NCBI RefSeq assembly: GCF_030247195.1
Contig: NC_080672.1
Span: 394,461,037-394,525,036, forward strand
DNA length: 64,000 nucleotides
Direction: 5' to 3'
Source: Topomyia yanbarensis
Lineage: Eukaryota > Arthropoda > Insecta > Diptera > Culicidae
Position numbers and translations under genes: made by a program. Numbering within the stretch: position 1 is the first letter of the stretch; every line of letters starts with the position of its first letter. Of this stretch, positions 43,536-54,190 are shown in pieces. Below the pieces are notes generated by a model. The model was not told the DNA's origin. It ran no database searches and saw only the letters and a list, made by a program, of their open reading frames with translations.

Positions 43536-45471
43536 TCGTTAGGGAAGGAGGCTCGAGGCATTTTGCCTCAGGATTCCGATGTCACGTATAGAAACAATTC
43601 GACGTACCATTGCTTGCTTCTGAATGCACAGTCGGCAGATATTTTCGTAGCGCTCGGTAACGGCTAGGTCTTCGAAATAACACATCTATTCTGACCACAT
43701 GCTCAAAAGTAATATTTGCAAGGGAACTGACTAGCATAACCCCATAGCAAGTGCCAATTGCTGTAATTATAACGATTGTTGAGAGAAAAAAATCAAAATA
43801 AAAGTTTGTTTTGCAAATCCTATTAGCCCTTTTCAAAAGTTAATGTGCAATTAAGTAGGAAGATGAATATACCGTCATGTGCCTACCCCAACTGTTTGAA
43901 AGTCCCATTCAATCAGAGATCCGTCATTGTTTGATAACATCAGCCATCATCCTACTCGAACCGAACAATGCGTATTTTCCCGGCATATTAAGCATCCAAG
44001 GTACCAGTAGTTTCTAGCTACTCAAACTGTACACGAAGTTAATATTTTGTGCAGTACACACAACCTTATGATAAAGAGGATTGTTAGGTAAGTAGATATA
44101 AAATATCACATTCATGTTTACACATATTCAGTATACCACCTATTATATGATGTGACGGCCGGAAGAGTAGATAAGTCACATTCCTTTCAAAATCTGAGAT
44201 AATTTATAAATTGTATGCTTCAATTAATAACTTAGCTCAATAAAAATATGGAGAGCAAACAAAGTTTAGAGTATACTATAAGAATTCAGAAGGCGTATAT
44301 CACCCAGTAAAAGAATGAAACTTCTGCCGTGTGTAGTATTAAACATTGAAATTCTCTAGCAGTTCTTGCCCGTAGTGCTGGACCAAGGTGAGAAGTTGGA
44401 TACGCACAATTTGATATAGGTACCTCTTTTTCCTATCCGAAATTCTTAGCTAATTACATAAACTGAATACTGATTCTTTATTTACATCCGGTCAGGAGAG
44501 CGAGAAATATGCACTAAATTGTCATTTAAATGGATTTTGTGAATAGGTATATACAAAATCAGCACACCTTTGAGCTGAATTGAACCTTTTGTCTAAGGTG
44601 GTACGCAAGGTTTCTTGACCACTATGATTTATTATCGCTAATAGATCACAGCACTCTTGTGGATACACGGGGTACACTAAACACAATTTTTGTGCTACTG
44701 ACGGCTAAGATCATACCTAGCATGGTCCATATTGCAAATATACTCATGATTTTGCAGTGAAAAAATCAATGTTATGTTTGCCTGTTACTGTTACTATCTA
44801 AAATCTCATGCATCTTAAAGTTTATTAATTTGCTGTAAAACTAACAGATTCAATGTGTTGCAATACTTTTGGTATCCTTTGCACAAACCTTGACACCCGT
44901 TTTCTCAAGGGTAGATAGAGGTAAATGTATATCGGTCATGAATATGATCCTTTTATTTTTTGAACGCTAATCACTCAACAGAATCTGAGAAACACATCGG
45001 CTTGCTCGAGTGATGAACGAGGAGACGCAAATTTTCATGTTACGTTCTTTTACTTCGCTTCCCACCCACTCGTTCGGGCAACGTAAACAACAACACATTT
45101 TTGTAAAATAATGATAATCGGGTCTCCCCTGCCACTGGCAGAGCATTATCGAGCAAAGTCAAAATCTTATTGTTTTCGTTAACAATGAATATCGCACTAT
45201 CTATTGTGTGGACTTTCGTTGATATTGTTAAAGATAACAATACAAACAATGGTAGTTACCAAGCACACAAACACCTCTTTTACACCCTTATCAGCCCTTC
45301 AATATTTTGCGACAGTTTACGTAACATTATCCTGCAATAAGTCACATTCCCTTTTTTGGTATAGTTTTGACCTACGACTTTTGCTGCAAAGTGCACACCT
45401 ATTCCACCACATTAAATAAAACTTTAAAAGCAAGAATTGAGATAGATGGGTACCATTAGAGTTCTCCTTAC

Positions 45472-45515
45472 CAATTTCCGGATCCGACGATACAAACGCG
45501 CACCTTATCAGCCAT
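45472..45515 (-). CDS. Gpdh1: Glycerol-3-phosphate dehydrogenase, exon 1 (N-terminus)
   Basis: The first 44 coding bases encode MADKVRVCIVGSGN plus the first two bases of a Trp codon, ending at the donor GTAAGG (45471-45466). GSGNWG is the glycine-rich NAD-binding loop of the Rossmann fold and is split by the intron right inside the Trp codon. The ATG at 45515-45513 is chosen because the N-terminus then matches the length of animal GPDH and there is no other ATG upstream in the leader. A TATA box lies about 180 bases upstream. There is no signal peptide, as fits a cytosolic enzyme. Confidence 0.95.
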
Positions 45516-45695
45516 TATTTTGCTATCAGAAGGAACAAAATCCCAGGAACACAATAATCTAGTGGACTACACCAAGCGAGTCCCGATGCAAACTGTCGCG
45601 GTTATGGCAACTGTAGAGTGTAGCAAAACAAAAATCAGCACAGCTCTTAAAAATCACGAACAGAACCGAGATGGGCAAAAAACGAAACGAGATCC

Positions 45696-45703
45696 CTTAT
45701 ATA
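45696..45703 (-). promoter_or_regulatory. Predicted TATA box of Gpdh1
   Basis: On the minus strand this reads TATATAAG, a near-ideal TATA box. Transcription would start around 45665-45675, giving an uninterrupted leader of about 155 bases with no upstream ATG. Drosophila Gpdh also has a TATA promoter. The start site is inferred. Confidence 0.6.
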
Positions 45704-45739
45704 ACGACAGCGAGACACACGACTGTTTTGCTCTCCTGG

Positions 45740-46940
45740 CGCGCGAGTTTTTTTTCTTGTTTTCGATCTGTAAATACAACTTCAGCTTCAGCACATCAGC
45801 ATCTCGGATGAAGATGAGGCGAGGGAACGATTTTGAAACAAACAAAAATATTTGAACACTGTTCAAAAAAACTACTACCGAAGCAGACGAAAAACCATAA
45901 ACGACTGAAGAAAACGATGAAACATCAGTCGCGATCGTCGCGAAACGCGATGAAGTGCAGTACAGTGATGCCACATTTGTTTCAAGTTCTCTTGAGAAAA
46001 TTCGTTTGATGCGCTCAAAAAAGTCTAGAAAATCATTCGAAAATTTACAAAAATCTGTGTAATGCTCATAATTCCTCGGGGACCTGGGAGTTGTAGTTAA
46101 CATTTTTTCCTTGACTTGATACAAAGTTTATGTAACTGACAAGTCTTCGTTCTGCTGATAAATAAATTACAAATTACAATCTGTGTCCAAGATGCCGATC
46201 AATATGGTCATCAATATTCTGCATCTTCGGATAACAAATATACGAGAGTGGCAACCCTGGCTCCGTATCAGATACCACCCAAACACGAGAGAGCTGGCAG
46301 TAGAAGAGAGGATGACAGTTCGGCTAAATTTGCCATAATTTTATGGCTCCTTCCGTCAAAGCTTCAAAACGTTTGAGAGTAGAGATGTGAGTTGCTTCAA
46401 TTCAATTTTGTTGATTACAGAGATGCCAGATTTGCAGACATATCTGCAAATTCGCAGACTTTTAATTACAGCTGCAGATTTCTTCGACGACGCAGATATT
46501 CGCAGATTTTTTAATTTGGCTTCAAATATTTACAGTTTTTTTTAGTTTGGTTGCAGATATTTACAGATTTTTGAAAATAAAGGCTTTTGGTTACACAAGC
46601 TTCAAATTACAGCTTTATTTACCCGCATAAATGTGTACCATAACCATTGCCTGGTATAATATCGAACATAACAAGTGTCGTTTTTCCATGCTCGACCATA
46701 CAAACAACGGGTCGTTAAGAATAGTCACCATACCAAAATGTGTTTTTTTCCATACACATTTGGACAACATACCATTCAAGAACCATTGACTTATTTGACG
46801 TCTAGGACACAAACACAAATGCAATGTGTATAGACAATATACATATAAGGCGATGTTTTCAAATCGCCATCTGATTTAACCTCATTTGGCAAAAATTCCA
46901 CCCGATTTAACCTCAATCTCGCACTAACAGAACTGCACAT
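45740..46940. other. Upstream flank of Gpdh1; no gene
   Basis: No coding exon was recognised. The stretch 46430-46600 has loose repeats of the word TTGCAGATATT(T/C)(A/G)CAGATTTTT. Proximal enhancer elements of Gpdh1 would lie here, but none can be named from sequence. Confidence 0.4.
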
Positions 46941-46948
46941 GGAGTAGT

Positions 46949-48268
46949 TGTAGCAGTTAAATTATTTGATTAGATGTTAACTCAATTTGAACATCTTCAA
47001 CACACACATTATACTAAGTTAAAGTTAAGCGTGTATGAATCCACCACAAGGGCCGCCTGCCAGCTTGAAAGTGAAACATCATCAACAAACTTTCTGCAGT
47101 AACTATATCCATTCTACCTGTCAGTTGCGAAGAGAGTGTTTCCGCTTACTAAAAAAAGGAATCACAATAAAAAGTAATGGTGTAAGGTGCAGCCGTGATT
47201 CCTGCTTCGTGCGCTTAAACCGGCTGAAAAAATACTCGTGCGGGACAGAACACACAAATTACAAAACGATTTTACTTTGGAAAGGGTCGCACGGAAAAAA
47301 ATACGCGATTCCGACAGTCACACGAGTGTTGATCCGGTCAAAACTCAAGGTAAGCAGGAGGAGATGAAACAATCGTTCCGACGCTAATTGCCTTCTTCTT
47401 GGCAGCGTACAAGCAGGAACACAACGTCCGTTCACACAAGGCCTGTTGATCTAATCAGGGTTGATTCCGGATCGTACCGGATTGCACTGGGAAGGTAGGT
47501 TGGATACTCACGGCACTAATTAGAGCATACAAGTAAAGCTATGCACTTCTCCACCAGATAAGAATCCTGAAGGTATCAGTACCAGCAAGCAGTGATCTGC
47601 GAACGAAAAGCGATACGCTTTTAACCAGCCTAGCAAACACGAAACGGAAAACGCCTTCCAAGAGAAGTGAGTAAATCACAGCGATTATAGATTTTATGAC
47701 GACACGTGGTATATTGTAGGGCTCCTTTTCCGACACTTAAAGTGTCCTACTACAAGCATCGGGACTCAGATACCGGCTCATCAGAAGTTCAATCAAGGCG
47801 TCGGTCGAACAGGAACAATTCGCAGGCAGATCAGTTGGTGGAAGGAATCTGGTCACCGCAGCTGTGCACCTGGACGCAGGTGAGCAGCCTGAGTACAAGC
47901 GGGTAATAGGAGACCGTGACGCAATAGGTCCCACGGTCGAGCTCAAGGGGATTTTGTCACTAACGAGGGCACGCCGGATGGAACGGAAGGTGGCGAGACA
48001 CACGGTTCATATCGTGAGATGCCGCAGCGGATGGCGGGGCTGTGAGTACTAGCTTTTAAGAAGTGAATAGAATCAGTAGGCTGGAAGGGCAGAGCAGCAG
48101 GGATAGGTGGATAGAAGAAGTCAGAGAAAAAAGAGGAATGTGTGAAGAGAGATGAATAAAGGGGTAGGATGTTCAAAATGACACGTGTAGGTTTTGGTTT
48201 TATGAGCAGTCGGCCCAGTTGAGGCAAGTTGTCGCCGAGGCTGTAGCTTTTAAGATGACAATATTACA
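46949..48268 (+). mobile_element. Ty3/gypsy 5' LTR (1320 bp)
   Basis: The LTR starts TGTAGCAGTT and ends AATATTACA, so it has the TG...CA ends of retroviral-type LTRs. The 3' LTR at 55581-56900 has the same length, and I saw no difference on reading. AATAAA at 48155-48160 is a candidate poly(A) signal. The preceding four bases TAGT (46945-46948) recur after the 3' LTR. An LTR of 1.3 kb is long for the gypsy group. Open frames inside it (up to 110 residues) are not supported as genes. Confidence 0.97.
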
Positions 48269-48269
48269 T

Positions 48270-48280
48270 TGGCGCCCAAC
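48270..48280 (+). promoter_or_regulatory. Primer binding site, tRNA-Lys type
   Basis: TGGCGCCCAAC begins two bases after the LTR. It is the complement of the 3' end of the tRNA-Lys isoacceptor used by several retroelements. Matching stops after 11 bases. It would prime minus-strand DNA synthesis. Confidence 0.75.
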
Positions 48281-48397
48281 CAAAACGAACCTTAGATAAT
48301 TTGTTAACCCAATTTGGCAAAAAAATTATAGATTTAGTTTTGATAAGTTCTTGTTGGCTTTAGTTGATAAATTGGCTTTTTGAAGACCTTAATCGTT

Positions 48398-50452
48398 ATG
48401 GAGATAAATCCATTACATTTGAGTGAGGAAGAATTAAATTATGAGTTGGCGTTGCGCAAAATTAAGGGTCCGGCACAATCCACCCGGCGAGACAAATGTT
48501 CTCGTTTGCAACAAGCCATGGAGCAAGACATGAGAACGGGTTGCTTTCACACCGACTCCTCTCACGTGATGGAAGACTCCCGCAATATAGAAGCTTGTCA
48601 ATCCCGAGTAAAACTTCTTCTCACACCGATTGACACTGCCATAAAGAAGCATGACATCGGATTTTTAGAAAATGTTAAATCGCGACTGCGTCATTACAGA
48701 AACCGTTTAATACGCGTTCACCCGCCTCCGATTGAGTTACGACAAGAATATGAAAGCTTGCAAGCGCTGATTGCGGCTCTTTTAGAGGAAGTATACGTCG
48801 CGTTAAACCCGTCAATAGTTAGTCCAGTGAGGGAACGTAGTGAAAACACAACAGTGCATAGTGACAGAGTGGACCAAAGGAGCAACAGTTCCGACCATCG
48901 TTCAGAAGTCAGCATTCCCAATGTTTTTCCGGAGAGCACTAGGACAGCACCAGCGACCGGAACAGTTCCCAAAAACTCGTCAACCCAAACGACACGATTC
49001 GAGCAACAAGCAGGACCGACGAGAATCCAGAACGGACTACCAATTGCTTCCTCTACAACAGGCAAAGGACGGGGTCGGGGAGTTCCAACAAGATGGAACC
49101 TTACAGTACCTAGGTATCAGCGAAACGAGGACGATTCAAACGAGTGGGGACCGAACCCCTACAGTGACATCTCGCATGGACTGCCGCCACCAGCATATCG
49201 TTCCGTAGACTCTCCAAGGGACGGAGGAGGAAGCAACAATTCCACAGAATACAACCGACTGCGGGATGAGTTACTAAATCATCTGCTGAGGCGTGAACGA
49301 AACCAACAGGATGGACCGAGAAATCCAAAAGCGATCCACAATTGGCCATTCAAATTCCGTGGCGAAAAAGACACGACGTCACTCAATACGTTCTTGGACC
49401 GCGTGGAATGTTTCGCTCGTTCTGAAGGGGTGGAGGAGGAAATTTTGCTTAGATCAATCAAACACCTGTTGTTAGAAGACGCGCTGGATTGGTATGGACG
49501 AGCTTTTGCACAGGGATCACTACTGTCGTGGAGGCATTTTAAGGAGGAGATCCGACGGGAATTCTTACCTGGTAGCTACGCGCAAATTCTACGCATCGAA
49601 GCGAATTTCCGATTCCAAGGAACAAACGAATCGTTCGCAAAATTTTATCGTGACATTTCAGCACTTTTCCGTTTCGTTAGTCCGCCGATGGCGGAAGATG
49701 AGAAATTCTTCATCGTGAAGAAAAATATGAATGCAGAGTACGCGGCAATAGTAGCGGCTGCCAGACCAGGAACATTACTGGAATTGGCTGAGGTTTGCAA
49801 CGGGTTTGACGAAACAAGGTTATTACTAAACCGGCAGCGACGTGTACCATTCCCGCACAATACTCTACTGGAGCCAAACTTTGCGACCCCCGTTACCTCG
49901 CAAAGAACATACTCGGGTACGGTCACTCCACAGAGATTCGGTAGAGTACACGCGATAGGGCTACATGAAGCACAAGAAGTCCAATCACACAGTGATCTAA
50001 TAGACTTTGCACGTAGCGAGCAGGAAGATCAAGAGTGGGCACAACAGCTGGAAAACCTTTGTCAACAGGTGAACGCGCTGAAAGGGCGATTTGAAAGGAG
50101 AGAGCAACGTCGACCCTCAAATTCACAAGGATTCCAGTACCATCAGTCGACGCAGGAGCGACACGGAACACCGAACACAGTAAGCAACATACCACAATCG
50201 CTGTCGCCAAATCAACCGCGGTCACAGCAGCAACCCCAGCAGACTCCTATTCATATTCAAGAACCACACGGAGAATTAAGGCGTTCAACGCTATCGTGCT
50301 GGAACTGTGATGAAGATGGACACCGGTTTATGGACTGCCCGAAACCCCAAGCAGTGTTGTTTTGCTACCGTTGTGGCCGGAAAGGTTTCTCGCTTCGCAA
50401 TTGTCCCATTTGCTCAACTGGTCAGGGAAACGTACAGGCGAGGAGTCAGTAA
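48398..50452 (+). CDS. gag: Gag polyprotein of the Ty3/gypsy element
   Basis: The 684-residue frame starts at the first ATG (MEINPLHLSEEELNYELALR); an upstream in-frame TTG at 48380 is not needed. Residues 1-150 are charged and helical (matrix-like), and 150-320 are polar and Ser/Gln-rich. Residues about 320-470 hold the capsid core of the retrotransposon-gag type (LEDALDWYGRAF; SWRHFKEEIRREFLP; FAKFYRDISALFRFV). The C-terminus has two zinc knuckles. The first, at residues 634-647, is canonical CX2CX4HX4C. The second, at 656-669, has Phe (664) in place of the zinc-binding His. Gag assembles the cytoplasmic particle. Six codons before the stop is the frameshift site to pol. Confidence 0.95.
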   Translation: MEINPLHLSEEELNYELALRKIKGPAQSTRRDKCSRLQQAMEQDMRTGCFHTDSSHVMEDSRNIEACQSRVKLLLTPIDTAIKKHDIGFLENVKSRLRHYRNRLIRVHPPPIELRQEYESLQALIAALLEEVYVALNPSIVSPVRERSENTTVHSDRVDQRSNSSDHRSEVSIPNVFPESTRTAPATGTVPKNSSTQTTRFEQQAGPTRIQNGLPIASSTTGKGRGRGVPTRWNLTVPRYQRNEDDSNEWGPNPYSDISHGLPPPAYRSVDSPRDGGGSNNSTEYNRLRDELLNHLLRRERNQQDGPRNPKAIHNWPFKFRGEKDTTSLNTFLDRVECFARSEGVEEEILLRSIKHLLLEDALDWYGRAFAQGSLLSWRHFKEEIRREFLPGSYAQILRIEANFRFQGTNESFAKFYRDISALFRFVSPPMAEDEKFFIVKKNMNAEYAAIVAAARPGTLLELAEVCNGFDETRLLLNRQRRVPFPHNTLLEPNFATPVTSQRTYSGTVTPQRFGRVHAIGLHEAQEVQSHSDLIDFARSEQEDQEWAQQLENLCQQVNALKGRFERREQRRPSNSQGFQYHQSTQERHGTPNTVSNIPQSLSPNQPRSQQQPQQTPIHIQEPHGELRRSTLSCWNCDEDGHRFMDCPKPQAVLFCYRCGRKGFSLRNCPICSTGQGNVQARSQ

Positions 50453-50492
50453 CAGAGGGACCAGCATCCTCGCAAAACTTCTACAGTCCCTC
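50425..50492 (+). promoter_or_regulatory. -1 ribosomal frameshift signal: GGGAAAC plus predicted pseudoknot
   Basis: GGGAAAC (50425-50431) sits in the gag frame as G GGA AAC, the exact phase for tandem slippage. After a 6-base spacer, GCGAGGA (50438-50444) can pair with TCCTCGC (50467-50473). GAGGGAC in its loop (50455-50461) can pair with GTCCCTC downstream (50486-50492). Both stems are perfect over 7 bp and interlock as an H-type pseudoknot. The gag stop (50450-50452) lies in the first loop. Slipping gives GGG AAA CGT, which continues the pol frame. Confidence 0.9.
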
Positions 50493-53400
50493 ACTATTTC
50501 CCGAACTACAACACATCAATTCGATAATCATAAACATGGATGGAGACAATAGACCTCACGCAAACATTTCGGTACTCGGAAGACAGCTGACGGGTTTGCT
50601 AGACAGCGGCGCGAACTGTTCGTTGATTGGAGGAAGTACAGTAGCGATCGTTGAAGAACTCAACTTGAAAAAGGGCTTCCTGCGTGGTGGGATCCAAACT
50701 GCCGACGGTACCAAGCACAACATCGCCGAGTTCGTTAAGCTTCCCGTCGCCTACAATGGTCGCAACGAAACGATACCGATGCTACTCGTTCCCTCGCTCC
50801 CGGATTGTGTAATTCTGGGCATGAACTTCTGGGAGAAGTTTGGAGTAAAAGCCGTATGCAACAAGGTGGATGTAGCGCTGGAAGAGGAGATAAGTTGCTC
50901 TGAACCGATGAGAGAGCTGACCAGAAAACAGCAGCGGGAATTAGACGCGGTAGTGGCCACTTTCCCAGTAAGCAAAAACGGAGTGATCGGACGCACCGAC
51001 AAATACACACATCGGATCGATACCGGGGACGCCAAGCCCAGAAAGCAGCGATGCTATCATATGTCCAGATATGTCCTAGACGAAGTGAACAAGGAGATAG
51101 ATCGGATGTTAGCCCTGGACGTCATCGAAGAAGCGCTGTTCTCCCCTTGGAACAATCCACTCGTAGCTGTGAAGAAAAAGACAGGCCAGTACAGAGTATG
51201 CCTGGATGCACGTCACCTGAACTCGATAATGGTGAACGAAGGACACCCGATTCCGCAAATCGCTTCGATCATCAGCAACCTCAGCGGCTGTTACTACATA
51301 TCTTCGATCGATTTGAAAGACGCCTTTTGGCAGATGCCGCTCGAGAAAGCCTCTCGCCCGACAACAGCGTTCACAGTACCGGGTCGAGGCCACTTCCAGT
51401 TTAAGGTCGTGCCGTTTGGTCTGTGTACCGCAAGCCAAGCGCTAGCCCGTTTGATGACGCATCTCTTCGCGGATCTGGAACCTCAGGTGTTTCACTACCT
51501 TGATGACATCATCATCTGCTCGCGGAGCTTCGATGAGCATCTGGCAATGCTGCGGAAGGTAGCTGAGCGATTACGACTAGCGAACCTCACAATATCCCCG
51601 GACAAATCGAAGTTTTGCCGCCAGGAGTTAAAATACTTGGGGTACGTGCTGAACGAAGACGGATGGAAGGTAGATGACGAGAAGATCAGCTGCATCGTGA
51701 ACTTTCCGACGCCACAAAACAGAAAAGACGTGCAACGCTTTCTGGGGTTGTGTAATTGGTACAGGAGATTCATCGAAGATTTCGCCAGAATCGCCGTACC
51801 GCTGACCGAACTGACGAAAACAAAGAACAAGTTTCGGTGGACACCAGCTGCGGAGGATGCATTTGTCAAGTTGAAGTCAATGCTAGTATCAGCACCAGTT
51901 CTTGCGATGCCGGATTATGCCAAACCGTTCAATATAGCTTGTGATGCCAGCGACGTCGCTATCGGTGCCGTCCTAACCCAGGAAGTACATGGAACCGAAC
52001 ACCCGATAGCGTTCTTTTCTCAAAAGCTGTCATCGTCCGAGCGGAATTATTCCGTAACGGAACGGGAATGTTTAGCGGTGATAAGAGCGATTGAAAAGTT
52101 CCGTGGATACGTGGAGGGCGTTAGGTTCACGGTATTTTGCGACCATGCGGCGTTGTCATATCTGCGGTCAATAAAGAATCCGACGGCGCTAATGTGCAGG
52201 TGGATACTGCGATTGAATGCCTTCGACTTTGAAATCAAATACCGGAAGGGTTCGTGCAACGTGGTACCAGATGCTCTATCAAGGATTGTGGCGTCGATGA
52301 CTTTCTCCATTAGCACAAGCGACGACAACTGGTACAACAGACTGGCAGCAAGCGTAGAAAAGCAACCAGACAAGTTCCCGGACTTCCGCACCGTCAGCAA
52401 AGAACTGTTTAAAAATTGCAGGTACAGAGATGAGCTGGAACAGGTAACGCACAGGTGGAAGAAAGTAGTGCCGAAAGACGAACGAGCAGGAGTTATAAGC
52501 AAGTTTCACGACTCAGCAACAGGAGCGCACCTTGGATTCCAGAAAACGCTGCAGAAAATTCAAACAGGCTTCTATTGGCCAAAGATGCAGGAGGACATAG
52601 GGCGCTACGTGCGCTGTTGTAAGGTATGCAAAGCCAGCAAAGCTCCAAATCAGCGAATGATGCCGGACATGGGAAAACTAAAGCCTGCTAGGATACCGTG
52701 GGAACTGATTTCACTGGACTTCGTCGGCCCATTCACAAGATCGAAAAAAGGAAACACGGTCATCTTGGTAGTAGTTGACTGGATAACCAAGTACGTGATC
52801 GCACAACCTATGCGCGCTGCAAATACAGAGACCATGTGTAACTTTCTGGAAAAGGAAGTTTTCCTTCGATTTTCACGGCCAAGGATCATTCTCACGGACA
52901 ACGGGAAGCAGTTTATGTCGTTGGCGTTCCGGTCTCTTCTCGCGAGGCACAACACCGATCATATGACCACAGCGTATTACTGTCCGATGGTGAACAACGC
53001 AGAGCGGGTAAACAGGGTGTTGATAACTTGCATCAGAGCGCTTTTGGATGAAGATCATCGAACTTGGGACGAAAATCTAGCATCGATCGTAGCTGCCATC
53101 AATAGCGCGAAGCACGAGGTCACGGGAGTGAGTCCGCACTTTGCCAACTTCGGCCGAGAGCTGATTCTGCATACGGATCTGTACAAACAACAGGATCTCA
53201 ACACGCCGCAGGATCTAAAGCTTGCGCAAGATCTGCGTTTGTCGAATTTAAAGCGGATCCATGAATTCATGTTGCAACGGATCAGAAACTCGCACGAAAA
53301 ATCGAAGAAACGGTACAACATGCGTACGAGAGCGGTGGCGTTCAACGTCGGAGATCTAGTCTGGCGAAGGTCGTTCGGATTATCATCAAAAGTGGATCAC

Positions 53401-53535
53401 ATCAACCAGAAATTGAACCCGAAGTTCCTGCCAGCGATGATCCGGAAAGTTTTGGGTACCAACTTATATGAGCTGGAGGATGTTCCGTCTGGAAAAGTAG
53501 GAAGGTACCACGCAAAGGATCTAAAGGCCGATTAG
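50428..53535 (+). CDS. pol: Pol polyprotein of the Ty3/gypsy element (protease, RT, RNase H, integrase)
   Basis: The frame is read after a -1 shift at GGGAAAC and is open to 53535 (about 1035 residues beyond the shift). In order: aspartic protease (LLDSGANCSLIGG, near 50600); reverse transcriptase (YRVCLDARHLN; SIDLKDAFWQMPL; VVPFGLCTA; catalytic YLDD at 51496-51507); RNase H (IACDASDVAIGAVL; ERECLAVIRAIEKF); integrase HHCC finger (52505-52650); and the DDE triad (SLDFVGPF; LTDNGKQF; NNAERVN). The C-terminal tail (KFLPAMIRKVLGTNLYELED) resembles a GPY/F-type module. All catalytic residues I checked are present. An ATG near the 5' end is not needed because the protein is a Gag-Pol fusion. Confidence 0.96.
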   Translation, partial: KRTGEESVTEGPASSQNFYSPSLFPELQHINSIIINMDGDNRPHANISVLGRQLTGLLDSGANCSLIGGSTVAIVEELNLKKGFLRGGIQTADGTKHNIAEFVKLPVAYNGRNETIPMLLVPSLPDCVILGMNFWEKFGVKAVCNKVDVALEEEISCSEPMRELTRKQQRELDAVVATFPVSKNGVIGRTDKYTHRIDTGDAKPRKQRCYHMSRYVLDEVNKEIDRMLALDVIEEALFSPWNNPLVAVKKKTGQYRVCLDARHLNSIMVNEGHPIPQIASIISNLSGCYYISSIDLKDAFWQMPLEKASRPTTAFTVPGRGHFQFKVVPFGLCTASQALARLMTHLFADLEPQVFHYLDDIIICSRSFDEHLAMLRKVAERLRLANLTISPDKSKFCRQELKYLGYVLNEDGWKVDDEKISCIVNFPTPQNRKDVQRFLGLCNWYRRFIEDFARIAVPLTELTKTKNKFRWTPAAEDAFVKLKSMLVSAPVLAMPDYAKPFNIACDASDVAIGAVLTQEVHGTEHPIAFFSQKLSSSERNYSVTERECLAVIRAIEKFRGYVEGVRFTVFCDHAALSYLRSIKNPTALMCRWILRLNAFDFEIKYRKGSCNVVPDALSRIVASMTFSISTSDDNWYNRLAASVEKQPDKFPDFRTVSKELFKNCRYRDELEQVTHRWKKVVPKDERAGVISKFHDSATGAHLGFQKTLQKIQTGFYWPKMQEDIGRYVRCCKVCKASKAPNQRMMPDMGKLKPARIPWELISLDFVGPFTRSKKGNTVILVVVDWITKYVIAQPMRAANTETMCNFLEKEVFLRFSRPRIILTDNGKQFMSLAFRSLLARHNTDHMTTAYYCPMVNNAERVNRVLITCIRALLDEDHRTWDENLASIVAAINSAKHEVTGVSPHFANFGRELILHTDLYKQQDLNTPQDLKLAQDLRLSNLKRIHEFMLQRIRNSHEKSKKRYNMRTRAVAFNVGDLVWRRSFGLSSKVDHINQKLNPKFLPAMIRKVLGTNLYELEDVPSGKVGRYHAKDLKAD

Positions 53536-53805
53536 AAGAAATTTGCTCAGCTATGTCGGCAGGCTCCAACCTGCTAACCACGAGTTTAGTGCTCCAGAAA
53601 CACCGTTAGCCGATCGGGATAAATCGTGCCCTGTCAGGGTGTGGCGAGCAATAACTTTTCAAACTACCTCCCCACCATGGCATATCAGCCAGCGTCAATT
53701 GGACTTGAAGAGCTGTCTAGGAAGGCCCATGACAACTCGCAGTCGCAGCAAGCAGCTGTCGAGACGTGAGGGACGGGACAGGACTTCCACCAATTGAGAA
53801 AGATA

Positions 53806-54190
53806 AGCCTCAGCGGGCATGCCGTTTTCGGAACGTGAGAAACCGTGCGTCGAGAAATATAAGCCTTAGCGGGCAAGCCGTTTTCGGAACGTGAGAAACC
53901 GCGCGTCGAGAAATATAAGCCTCAGCGGGCATGCCGTTAGCGGATCGCGAGAAACCGTGCATCGAGAAAGCAGAAGCCTCCAGCAGGCATGCCGTTAGCG
54001 ATTCGGGAGAAAACGCACGTCGGAAGCAGAAGCCTTCAGCAGGCACGCCGTTAACGATTCGGGAGAAAACACACGTCGGAAGCAGAAGCCTCCAGCAGGT
54101 ACGCCGTTAGTGATTCGAGAGGAAACGCATTTCGAGAAAGCAGAAGCCCACAACAGGCGCGCCATTTCGGAACGAGAGAAATCGACCAGC
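53806..54190 (+). repeat. 56-bp tandem repeat, about seven units
   Basis: Units start AAGCCT(C/T)(A/C)AGC(G/A)GGCA.GCCGTT and continue with a palindromic-looking CGGAACGTGAGAAA or CGATTCGGGAGAAAA and ACG.GTCG.GAA. Starts are near 53807, 53863, 53919, 53975, 54031, 54087 and 54146, so the period is 56 bases, loosening at the last unit. Two more diverged units lie at 54645-54760. Confidence 0.85.

Larger units (their letters stand above)
28620..45471 (-). other. Gpdh1 intron 1 (16.9 kb)
   Basis: The donor is GTAAGG at 45471, immediately after the first 44 coding bases, and the acceptor CCAG ends at 28620. It holds the R1-clade and I-clade LINEs and the repeats listed separately. The stretches 28620-29700, 41610-42600 and 43550-45470 show nothing I can identify beyond AT-rich sequence. 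Confidence 0.92.

Noticed and set aside
47035..47367. 110-residue frame, repeated identically at 55667-55999
   Set aside because: It is inside both LTRs; it is conserved only because the LTRs are identical, and it has no recognisable motif.
48380..48397. Upstream TTG start extending Gag by six residues
   Set aside because: A good ATG follows at 48398; non-AUG initiation is not needed.
53806..54190. Regular 56-bp repeats considered as a CRISPR-like array
   Set aside because: Units are contiguous with no unique spacers, lie in a retrotransposon of a eukaryote, and diverge gradually.
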